Source: Schumannella sp. 10F1B-5-1 (GTDB taxonomy: Bacteria > Actinomycetota > Actinomycetes > Actinomycetales > Microbacteriaceae). From it: a stretch of 64,000 nt of DNA. Every line of letters begins with the position of its first letter. The stretch's first letter is position 1. Location of the stretch: positions 140,638 to 204,637 of the forward strand of contig NZ_VHQH01000036.1 of the NCBI RefSeq assembly GCF_006517535.1. The letters run 5' to 3'. The position numbers were made by a program, and so were the translations under genes. Under the pieces are notes generated by a model that saw only the letters and a list, made by a program, of their open reading frames with translations, did no database searches and was not told the DNA's origin. Shown piece after piece: positions 38,101 to 44,988 of the stretch.

Positions 38101-38182
38101 GCGCGCTGACCCGGCCTACGCGTCATTGCGTGCACTGCTGGATCCGGCCCCCGAGTCCGAGACGGAGCGAGCTGATGGATGA
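35138..38182 (+). CDS. AddB-like PD-(D/E)XK nuclease/inactivated helicase
   Basis: 1014 residues from GTG 35138. The N-terminal part resembles an AddB/RexB-type UvrD-like fold without a clear Walker A (the position reads VPNNLVGISLRRSL). The C-terminal nuclease has GNLIHGALDRLV, RGSIDLIEQTRGGRLLVIDIKTGRS (catalytic D and the D-x-K pair near residue 868), and cysteines in YAICPHGYF and QCEYCN, part of the Fe-S cage of AddB-type nucleases; the fourth Cys is not clear. It overlaps the AddA-like gene by 8 bp, as AddB and AddA usually do. Such pairs resect double-strand ends. Here it belongs to the ARPP/ARG operon. Confidence 0.85.
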   Translation: MNAQREIVGYGKRAYERVREVVGTLKNGDPLAPVTVVVPNNLVGISLRRSLAAGVGGRPGVAAVEVTTIRRLAERIALADMSRLRPATRTIRAAAMRATVDAEPGGFEQVADHPATVEALMRASVELDELTDEELAELSQTAGLIGEVVRLHRQSFDRLAGSWYREVDLIRAASSQIAAFALGPVVIFLPRLLTATERALVDQLMMRDGTVLLIGAADDEIVDPDLTSASSDQSAVQADMIADVSVFHASDADDEVRCIVREVVEAVRAHPAHRVGVVYSAAAPYGRLLQEHLAAAGIQVAGRGIRSVRERAIPDAFMRLLALAVSGIDRAPLFAFLSRATTRHGHLDIPVARWDRLAREAGVVSDSDWSDRLAALRESRLKQRDVALERDEAARAEWHEGVADDAEKLGEFVAMLRTRLQHGRELRDWRLVSDWSTELFTSFFGNPTSAASLAAEERAAATSLFFALERLSELGDVVPEASIEQLISVVTSELDAITPRAGRFGEGVVVGPISDAVGLDLDRIFVLGLSDDLYPGRLTADPLIPDRIRDVAPSLPRPRERIDRMRRDLAAVTSSGAQVTLSFARGDLRRSTPRLPSRWMMPTLRQLSGDPDLVATDWEQASSTSIVSSASYWSSSSTAALPASAHEWRLRSAAAGTPPDDEVVSAAVELHRERSSERFTRFDGLVADVEGLPDFQAIGTESVAPTTLERYAICPHGYFVERLLGVRRVEDPEEIVTIRPVDVGNLIHGALDRLVSENAEALPDYGEAWTPRQRQRLREIAVEIGDQLEATGLTGHPLLWERARQELLADLDRMLDRDDLYRAQNDARVIGTELHFDQVQVPTAIDRSVEMRGSIDLIEQTRGGRLLVIDIKTGRSRSFDPINKDAIAAGTKLQLPIYARAAAEVYPTDDVEAMYWFVRDDDKRIRIELDDDLRARYSAAIGALSDGIASGIFPPKAPEEADHMWVQCEYCNPDGLGHGEVRARYERKRADPAYASLRALLDPAPESETERADG

Positions 38183-38747
38183 GCGACTCCCGGTCGATCA
38201 AGCTGCCCGCGACCTGATCGCGACCGCGACCGACCGGACCCTGTTCGTGGAGGCGGGGGCGGGGGCAGGCAAGACCAAGGCGCTCGTCGACCGGATCTCG
38301 AGACTCGTGCTGCACGATCGCATCCCGTTGTCGTCGATCGCTGCGGTGACTTTCACTGAGAAGGCGGGCGCGGAACTGCGCGACCGCCTTCGGACATCGC
38401 TCGAGCGTTCGCGTCGCAGCGCGGTGGGCGATCACGTCGCGCTCGTCGACGCTGCGCTCGACGATCTGGACTCGGCGGCCTTCGGCACCCTGCATGCCTT
38501 CGCCCTGCGCGTGCTGACGACCTACCCGATCCAGTCCGGGCTTCCGCCGCTGGTGCAGGTGCTCGACGAGGTCGCCTCGTCGGTCTCCGCCGAGGCACGG
38601 TGGCGTTCGGACTACCGAGCGCTGCTCGACGATGCCGAGATGTCTGCAGCGGTGCTCTTCGCGCTCGGCGTCGGTATCAAGTCCGACCAGCTCCGCTCCC
38701 TCGCTCGCGCGTTCGGTTCCGACTGGGACTTGATCGAGGCGCGCGTA
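38175..38747 (+). pseudogene. AddA-like UvrD helicase, 3'-truncated
   Basis: Starts at ATG 38175 inside the end of the AddB-like gene. About 190 residues are native: Walker A EAGAGAGKTKALVDR (GAGAGKT 28-34), AVTFTEKAGAELRDRL and FGTLHAFALRVLTTYPIQSGLPPLVQVLDE. Near SDWDLIEARV the sequence joins pglZ; the reading frame then continues out of frame through the pglZ fragment to a stop at 38942, adding about 60 residues of nonsense. Intact AddA-like proteins are over 1000 residues, so motifs II-VI are gone. The joint is within about 38731-38758. Confidence 0.85.
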
Positions 38748-39804
38748 CTTCACGCACGGCTACACTCAGCTCGGCATGGCGGCGTTGCTTCCGCACAAGA
38801 CACTCGCCCACTCCGCGGGTGGCGACCCCGTGCTCGTCGACGGCCAGCCCTCGAACGGAACCGCGAACCGCTCCAAGATCCTGGCGGCGGTCGACGGCAC
38901 CGCGATCCAGGCCACGGACTTCGTCAAGATGAAGCCCGCTGAGCGCCGTGACCTCTACGCATCGAACCAGGTGCTGTACGTCTACCACGACACGATCGAC
39001 GCGACCGGTGACAAAGCCGTGTCAGAGCACCGGACGTTCAAGGCTGCCGCAGACGCGATCGACGAGATCATCGACATCGTGAAGAAGCTGACCAGCGCAA
39101 ACGCGACCAACATCCTCGTCACGGCCGACCACGGCTTCCTGTACCAGGAGTCGAAACTCGCAGCGCAGTTTAACATCACGGTGAAGCCGCAAGGCGACCA
39201 AATTGTGGTCGAGAACCGCCGGTACGTCCTCGGTCGTGCGCTGAAGAAGGACGATGCGTTCAGACACTTCACACCCGAGCAGCTCGGACTGTCGAGCGAT
39301 CTTGAGGTGCAGATTCCGAACTCGATCTGCCGGATCGTGAAGCCAGGTGCGGGATTCCAGTTCGTCCACGGCGGAGCGTCGCTGCAGGAGATCGCGGTGC
39401 CGGTCATCTCGATCAACAAGGGGCGTTCCGACACCGTCGATCTCGTGAATGTCGACATCCATCCCGAGTCCGACAAGATCACCACCGGCCAGATCGTGGT
39501 CAAGCTCTACCAACAGTCCGAAGTCACCGATCAGCGCGTCGCACGCAAGCTCCGCGCCGGCCTCTACTTCGGCGACCAGCCGATCTCCAACGAGCCTGAA
39601 CTGCTCTTCGACGCGGAGAGCAAAGAGGGGCGCGACCGGTTCCAGAGCGTGCGCCTGCTGCTGAGCAAGGACGCCGATGTGGCCAACAACCAGAGCGTGG
39701 AGTTCAGACTCTCGGAGCCCATCGGCGAGACCGGCGAGTGGAAGAAGTACAAGAGCGTGCCGTACACGCTCAAGCGCTCTTTCACCACGGACTTCGACTT
39801 CTAA
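38743..39804 (+). pseudogene. pglZ: BREX alkaline-phosphatase protein PglZ, 5'-truncated
   Basis: Homology begins in frame at about 38745 (YTQLGMAALLPHKTL), after an in-frame TGA at 38731-38733; the first ATG is 38776. The remaining ~345 residues are the C-terminal part of PglZ, including the metal-binding NILVTADHGFLYQE and the typical VHGGASLQEIAVPVI. Full PglZ is about 850 residues, so the N-terminal half is missing and activity is doubtful, although a 343-residue protein could still be made from 38776. It is followed after 9 bp by brxL, the normal type I order. Confidence 0.85.
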
Positions 39805-39813
39805 GGAGCACTC

Positions 39814-41955
39814 TTGAGCGACAGCATCGACCTCACCCAACTTGAATCCCTGGAAGACGACTTCGACGGTGGTACACCCGCAGCCGGCGAGCCGAGCGAC
39901 CTGGATCGAAAGATCAACGAGCACTTCGCTGGTGCGGTCGTCCGCAAGGATCTCGTGAAGGCGGTCAAGGGCAACGCCATCGTGCCGTCGTACGTGCTGG
40001 AATACCTGCTCGGCCAGTACGCAGCATCCGATGACGAAGCCACTATCCAGGCGGGCATCGACAAAGTGCGGGAAATCCTCGCCCAGCACTACGTGCACCG
40101 CAACGAGTCCGAGCTCGTCAAGTCGAAGATCAAGGAGCGCGGACGCTACCGCGTCATCGACAAGGTCAGCGTGACCCTGAATGAGAAGGATGACGTCTAT
40201 CAGGCGACCTTCGCGAATCTCGGCATCAGCAACATCGTCGTCGACTCTGCCACCGTCAACGCCCACCAGAAGTTGCTCGTGGGTGGTGTCTGGTGCCTGT
40301 GCGACGTGGAGTACTTCCACACGGAAGATGCTCGGGTCTCGCCGTGGATCCTCGGCTCTTTGAAGCCGATCCAGATGTCGAACTTCGACTATGCGGGATA
40401 CCTCGACGCGCGTGCGAAATTCACGACCGACGAGTGGATCGACCTGCTCATCCAATCGATCGGGTTCGACCCCGACAAGTTCGGCCGGCGTGCCAAGCTG
40501 CTGCAGCTCGTGCGCCTGATCCCGTTCGTGGAGCGCAACTACAATCTCGTCGAACTCGGGCCGAAGGGCACCGGCAAGTCGCACATCTACTCGGAGTTCT
40601 CGCCGCACGGCATGCTCATCTCGGGCGGCGAAGTCACCGTGCCGAAGCTGTTCGTGAACAACGCGAACGGGCGTCTTGGCCTCGTTGGCTATTGGGACGT
40701 TGTGGCGTTCGACGAGTTCGCGGGGAAGAAGAAGCGAACCGACAAAGCGCTCGTCGACATCATGAAGAACTACATGGCGAACAAGTCGTTCTCCCGGGGT
40801 GTCGAGACTCTCGGCGCCGAAGCCTCCATGGTCTTCGTCGGCAACACGTCGCACACCGTTCCCTACATGCTCAAGCATTCCGACCTGTTCGACGAGCTGC
40901 CCGAGAGCTACCACGACCCGGCGTATCTCGATCGCTTGCACTTCTACATTCCCGGGTGGGAGGTCGACACCATCCGCAATGAGATGTTCTCGACCGGGTA
41001 CGGATTCGTCGTCGACTACATCGCGGAAGTGCTCAAGTCGATGCGCAACCTCGACTACTCCGACCGCTACCACCAGCACTTCACTTTGGGGTCGGACATC
41101 TCCACTCGTGATCGGGACGGCATCCACAAGACCTTTTCCGGTCTGATGAAGCTGCTATTCCCACACGAGCAGGCGACTCCAGCGGAGATCGAGGAGATCC
41201 TGCGGTTCGCTGTCGAAGGTCGCAAGCGGGTGAAGGACCAGATCCTTCGGATCGACTCCACCATGGCGGCAGCGAACTTCGGCTACGAAACTGGTAGTGG
41301 TGGCTGGTCGGCGGTCACGACACTCGAGGAGGACGAGTACCCGACGCTCTACCAGCGCGGGCGCTCGACCTCTGCGACCGAGGTTCCGCGCGCCGACGAG
41401 GCAAGTGCTTCCTCGTCGGCCGGCGCGTCAACGGGACCCGACGTCGATGCGTCACCGCCGCCACTGTTCGAAGGCCACCGCGACTATGTGGAGAATCAGC
41501 GCGGCATTGCGTTCTCGACGTTGCTCATGCCGTACCTGCGCGGTGCGACGGACATCGACCTGCACGATCCATATATTCGCCAGGCGCACCAGGGACGCAA
41601 CCTCGTGGAACTGCTCGCGCTCATCGCGGCGGAGAAGGACCCTGCAGATGAAGTCCGTGTGAACCTCTTCACTGTGCTCGACGAGGATCCGGAGTACGAG
41701 GCGAAGCAACTCCGGATGCTCAGCGATATCGTGCAAGGCGCTGCCAAGCAGGGGGTCAAGCTCGATATTGCTAAGGACCCTGGCGGCCACGATCGATGGA
41801 TCCGAACAGATACCGGATGGCGGATCAACCTCGGTCGCGGGCTCGACATCTTCCAAAAGTCAGACAGCGGCTGGTTCGACTTCAGCCTGAGCCGCCAGGA
41901 GTTCCGCCAGGTTCGCGCGTTCGGGATCACTTACATGCGGGACTTGTCAGACTGA
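39814..41955 (+). CDS. brxL: BREX protein BrxL with MIT_C-like C-terminal domain
   Basis: 713 residues from TTG 39814, with AAGGAG at 39803-39808. The N-terminal region (LDRKINEHFAGAVVRKDLVKAVKGNAIVPSYVLEYLLGQY) and AAA+ core (Walker A GPKGTGKSHIY near residue 250, Walker B VVAFDEFAG) are those of BrxL (TIGR02688). After a Ser/Ala-rich linker (about 520-550) the C-terminus (GIAFSTLLMPYLRGATDIDLHDPYIRQAHQGRNLVELL ... HDRWIRTDTGWRINLGRGLDIFQ) resembles the MIT_C phospholipase-D-like domain instead of the usual Lon-like protease domain. No brxA, brxB, brxC or pglX is present in the window. Confidence 0.88.
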   Translation: MSDSIDLTQLESLEDDFDGGTPAAGEPSDLDRKINEHFAGAVVRKDLVKAVKGNAIVPSYVLEYLLGQYAASDDEATIQAGIDKVREILAQHYVHRNESELVKSKIKERGRYRVIDKVSVTLNEKDDVYQATFANLGISNIVVDSATVNAHQKLLVGGVWCLCDVEYFHTEDARVSPWILGSLKPIQMSNFDYAGYLDARAKFTTDEWIDLLIQSIGFDPDKFGRRAKLLQLVRLIPFVERNYNLVELGPKGTGKSHIYSEFSPHGMLISGGEVTVPKLFVNNANGRLGLVGYWDVVAFDEFAGKKKRTDKALVDIMKNYMANKSFSRGVETLGAEASMVFVGNTSHTVPYMLKHSDLFDELPESYHDPAYLDRLHFYIPGWEVDTIRNEMFSTGYGFVVDYIAEVLKSMRNLDYSDRYHQHFTLGSDISTRDRDGIHKTFSGLMKLLFPHEQATPAEIEEILRFAVEGRKRVKDQILRIDSTMAAANFGYETGSGGWSAVTTLEEDEYPTLYQRGRSTSATEVPRADEASASSSAGASTGPDVDASPPPLFEGHRDYVENQRGIAFSTLLMPYLRGATDIDLHDPYIRQAHQGRNLVELLALIAAEKDPADEVRVNLFTVLDEDPEYEAKQLRMLSDIVQGAAKQGVKLDIAKDPGGHDRWIRTDTGWRINLGRGLDIFQKSDSGWFDFSLSRQEFRQVRAFGITYMRDLSD

Positions 41956-42080
41956 CTTTGGCCGAGGCAGCTCAGAGCCGAGCGCAAGCGCTGTGAGCTC
42001 GTCGAAGCGTTGCGCAGAGAGCGTCCTAGTGCCCTGCGCCTGGGCTGGCTTGCTGCGTGACCTACCGGAAGGATGAGGGC

Positions 42081-43688
42081 ATGAGCGCCCCGGCCGAAGA
42101 CCAGCCCGACGTCGTCATCCTCGGCGGCGGGCACAACGCCCTGACCGCCGCCGCGTACCTCGCGAAGGCGGGGCTCGGCGTCGTGCTGCTCGAGCGGCTC
42201 GAGCACGTCGGCGGGGCCGCGGTCAGCGCGCGGGCGTTCGACGGGGTGGATGCGCGCCTCTCGCGCTACTCGTATCTGGTGAGCCTGCTGCCGCGCACGA
42301 TCATCGACGATCTGGGGCTCGGCATCCGGCTGGCGCGGCGGCGGTACTCGTCCTACACGCCGGTTCCGGGCGACGCCGAGGGGCGGGGACTGCTCGTCGA
42401 CCGGCGCGACGCCGAGGTGACCCGCGCATCCTTCGCCGACATCGACGCGGCGTCCGACGGCGACGCCTACGCCGCACTCGGCGACGACCTCGCCCGCGTC
42501 GCCGAGGCGCTCTGGCCGAGCGTGACCGGGCCGCTGCCGACGCGCAGCGAGGCCCGCGCCGCGCTCGGCGACGATGCGCTGTGGGATGCGGTGTTCGAGC
42601 GTCCCATCGGCGAGCTCATCGAGCAGCGATTCTCGAGTGACCTGGTGCGCGGCGTCGTGGCGACCGACGCGCTCATCGGCACCTTCGCCGGCCTGCACGA
42701 CGCGAGCCTCGACCAGAACCGCTGCTTCGTCTACCACGTGATCGGCGGCGGAACCGGCGACTGGGATGTGCCCATCGGCGGCATGGGCGCGGTCACCGGC
42801 GAGCTCGAGCGGGTCGCGCGCGAGGTCGGCGCCGACATCCGCACCGGGTCCGAGGTCGTGAGCGTCAGCCCCGACGGCGAGGTGCGCTACCGACGTGGAG
42901 ACACCGAGCATGTCGTGACGGCGGCGCGCATCCTGAGCGGGGTCGCCCCGCACGTGCTCGACCGGCTGCTCGGTGCGGCGGACGCCCCGCCGGCGGTCGG
43001 CGCCGACCGGCCCGAGGGCGCGCAGGTCAAGGTCAACCTGCTGCTGAAGCGGCTGCCGCGCCTGAAGGATGCCGGCGTCGCGCCCGAGGCCGCGTTCGGC
43101 GGAACCTTCCACATCAACGAGACCGCCAGCCGGCTCGAGGCGGCGCGCGCGGCGGCTGCCGAGGGGCGCATCCCGAACCCGTTGCCGGCCGAGATCTACT
43201 GCCACACGCTCGCGGATCCGTCGATTCTCGGGCGTCCGCTCGCGGAGAGCGGCGCGCATACCCTCACGGTGTTCGGGCTGCACGTGCCCGACCGGATCGT
43301 GCGGGACCTCGACGACCCCGCCGCCCACGACGCGGTGCGCACGCAGCTGCAGGATGCGGTGCTCGCATCCCTGAACTCGGTGCTCGGCGAGCCGATCGAG
43401 CCGCTGCTGATGGTGGATGCGCACGGCCACCCCTGCATCGAGACGAAGACCACCCGCGACATCGAGGATGCGCTCGGCATGCCCGGCGGCAACATCTTCC
43501 ATGGGCCGCTGTCGTGGCCCTTCGCCGAGGACGACGAGTTGCTCGACACGCCGGCCCGGCGCTGGGGCGTCGCGACGGCGCACGAGCGGATCCTGCTCTG
43601 CGGCTCGGGTGCGCGGCGCGGAGGAGCGGTCAGCGGGCTCGGCGGGCACAACGCGGCGATGGCGGTGCTGGAGGAGGTGGGGCGCTGA
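42081..43688 (+). CDS. FAD-dependent phytoene-desaturase-like oxidoreductase
   Basis: 535 residues from ATG 42081. N-terminal dinucleotide-binding motif VVILGGGHNALTAAAYLAKAGLGVVLLERLEHVGGAA, followed by the conserved DxR region. A second FAD motif lies near the C-terminus (LCGSGARRGGAVSGLGGHNAAMAVLEE). It belongs to the carotenoid/phytoene dehydrogenase superfamily, but no carotenoid genes lie nearby, so the substrate is unknown. GTG 42057 is an alternative start. Its GC and codon use return to the core style, marking the right edge of the island. Confidence 0.92.
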   Translation: MSAPAEDQPDVVILGGGHNALTAAAYLAKAGLGVVLLERLEHVGGAAVSARAFDGVDARLSRYSYLVSLLPRTIIDDLGLGIRLARRRYSSYTPVPGDAEGRGLLVDRRDAEVTRASFADIDAASDGDAYAALGDDLARVAEALWPSVTGPLPTRSEARAALGDDALWDAVFERPIGELIEQRFSSDLVRGVVATDALIGTFAGLHDASLDQNRCFVYHVIGGGTGDWDVPIGGMGAVTGELERVAREVGADIRTGSEVVSVSPDGEVRYRRGDTEHVVTAARILSGVAPHVLDRLLGAADAPPAVGADRPEGAQVKVNLLLKRLPRLKDAGVAPEAAFGGTFHINETASRLEAARAAAAEGRIPNPLPAEIYCHTLADPSILGRPLAESGAHTLTVFGLHVPDRIVRDLDDPAAHDAVRTQLQDAVLASLNSVLGEPIEPLLMVDAHGHPCIETKTTRDIEDALGMPGGNIFHGPLSWPFAEDDELLDTPARRWGVATAHERILLCGSGARRGGAVSGLGGHNAAMAVLEEVGR

Positions 43689-43754
43689 ACCGAGCGGCCG
43701 ACGTGCGGACTCGCTGCATCGCCTCGATCGCTCCGTGAGGCGGCGTCACCGCGA

Positions 43755-44162
43755 TCACATGGCGCGGCGCCGTGCCTCCTCGACCACATCGGTCGCCCAC
43801 TTCACCATCTCGAGAGCGTCGGCGCTCGAGAGTCGCTGGACGCCGTACTGGACTGGCGTCTTCTCTGAGAGCAAACGACGGAGGCTATTGCCCGCCTTGG
43901 TCGCCGGCCTCGTCGCCTCAGCTGCCATCTTCACCGCCTGCCCGTGATCGTCGCCGGAGCTGTGCTCGCCGAGCACCAACCCGCAGATCGCATCAGCGGC
44001 GGCGACACCCGCCAGCACGGCGATGCCGGCAGCCGCCTTGGCTTCGGCGCCGGTCGATCCGCCGACCAGAAGTTCGGCGCCCTGCAGATAGGCCTCGGCT
44101 TCGGCGAGACGGGCGAGTGCGTCTGCCCGGCTCAGGGGGCGCCTCGAGGACTTCGAAGCCAT
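43755..44162 (-). CDS. HEPN-domain protein, SAV_6107-like, of an MNT-HEPN pair
   Basis: 135 residues from ATG 44162, one base after the stop of the nucleotidyltransferase gene. The helical pattern AEAYLQGAELL, AAAGIAVLAGVAAADAICGLVLGEHSSGDDHGQAVKMA and KTPVQYGVQRLSSADALEMVKWATDVVEEAR matches the SAV_6107 HEPN family. HEPN proteins act as RNases or as partners kept inactive by MNT. The canonical Rx4-6H motif is not evident here. In-frame starts further upstream lie within the partner gene. Confidence 0.85.
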   Translation of the reverse strand: MASKSSRRPLSRADALARLAEAEAYLQGAELLVGGSTGAEAKAAAGIAVLAGVAAADAICGLVLGEHSSGDDHGQAVKMAAEATRPATKAGNSLRRLLSEKTPVQYGVQRLSSADALEMVKWATDVVEEARRRAM

Positions 44163-44163
44163 G

Positions 44164-44781
44164 TCAGGCCATCTCGCCAGACGCGAGTAGCGTCGCGATC
44201 GGCGGCCCAGCCAGGGCGATCGCATCGCGACGAAAAGAGTCGACGATCGGATCGGCCCGTGAGACCGATTCGCGGAGTTCGCTCCGGGTCGTGCTGTAGA
44301 TCTGACCTTCATTGCCGGTCCAGGTGCGGATCTCGCTCGACAGCTCGTCCGCGACGTCGGCCATCGATCCGCGTGCGGTGCCGTCGTCGAAGATCAGGAG
44401 GACATCGACATCCGACGCCGCGACCGATTCACCTCGGGCGACCGAACCATAGAGGTAGGCGAGCAGGCCGGAGCGGCGAGCGATGGATGCGCGCAGCCGT
44501 TCGAGGAAGACCACCCGCGCCGCGACGGCTGACTCGACGGCCGGCCAGAGCACGTGAGAGCGGTTGCCGCGGTAGAAGTTGGATCGTCCGTGCGCGACCT
44601 GGTCCACGAGACCTGCGTCGGCGAGGCGAGTCAGCGCCTTGCGCATGCCGAAGAGGGAGGCGGGATTCGCCAGCCGGTGAAGTTGCTGAACCGAGAACTC
44701 CGTGTCAGCTCCAGCGAGGATGCGCAGCGCTTCGGCTTCGACCGGTGAGGCGATGGTGCGCAATGGCGACTCGATGTCCAC
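44164..44781 (-). CDS. MNT-type nucleotidyltransferase with N-terminal HTH
   Basis: 205 residues from GTG 44781, with AGGAG 7 nt upstream. N-terminal winged helix (about 15-75: FSVQQLHRLANPASLFGMRKALTRLADAGLVDQVAHGRSNFYR), then the nucleotidyltransferase core with GSVARG...SDVDVLLIF (catalytic Ser and the D-x-D). MNT proteins commonly neutralise HEPN partners, in characterised pairs by AMPylation. The HTH should bind the two operators just upstream. HEPN follows 1 bp later. Confidence 0.88.
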   Translation of the reverse strand: MDIESPLRTIASPVEAEALRILAGADTEFSVQQLHRLANPASLFGMRKALTRLADAGLVDQVAHGRSNFYRGNRSHVLWPAVESAVAARVVFLERLRASIARRSGLLAYLYGSVARGESVAASDVDVLLIFDDGTARGSMADVADELSSEIRTWTGNEGQIYSTTRSELRESVSRADPIVDSFRRDAIALAGPPIATLLASGEMA

Positions 44782-44807
44782 ATGATCTCCTCGCTCCGGT
44801 GGCAGTT

Positions 44808-44851
44808 GCAACTTTGGTTGACATTGTGCAACTACGGTTGCCGAAAAGCAA
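44808..44851 (-). promoter_or_regulatory. MNT-HEPN promoter with two CAAC-N4-GTTG operators
   Basis: On the minus strand TTGCTT (44851-44846) and CACAAT (44828-44823) are separated by 17 bp. GCAACTTTGGTTG (44808-44820) and GCAACTACGGTTG (44828-44840) are 20 bp apart, two helical turns. Each contains the palindrome CAAC-N4-GTTG; one lies in the spacer and the other downstream of the -10. Confidence 0.75.
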
Positions 44852-44988
44852 TGCGAGTTGACTCGTCGCGGCACCGCCCCGCAACAAGCGGGCCGTTGCG
44901 AACAGACGTATTCACCGTCGGTCGATGGCTTCGATCGACTCGGGCAGCCGACCTGGATGCGGTCGGCGGGTGCTTCTAGGCTCCCGGC

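Noticed and set aside
38175..38942. Intact 255-residue helicase-like protein
   Set aside because: After about residue 190 the translation is nonsense read out of frame through pglZ.
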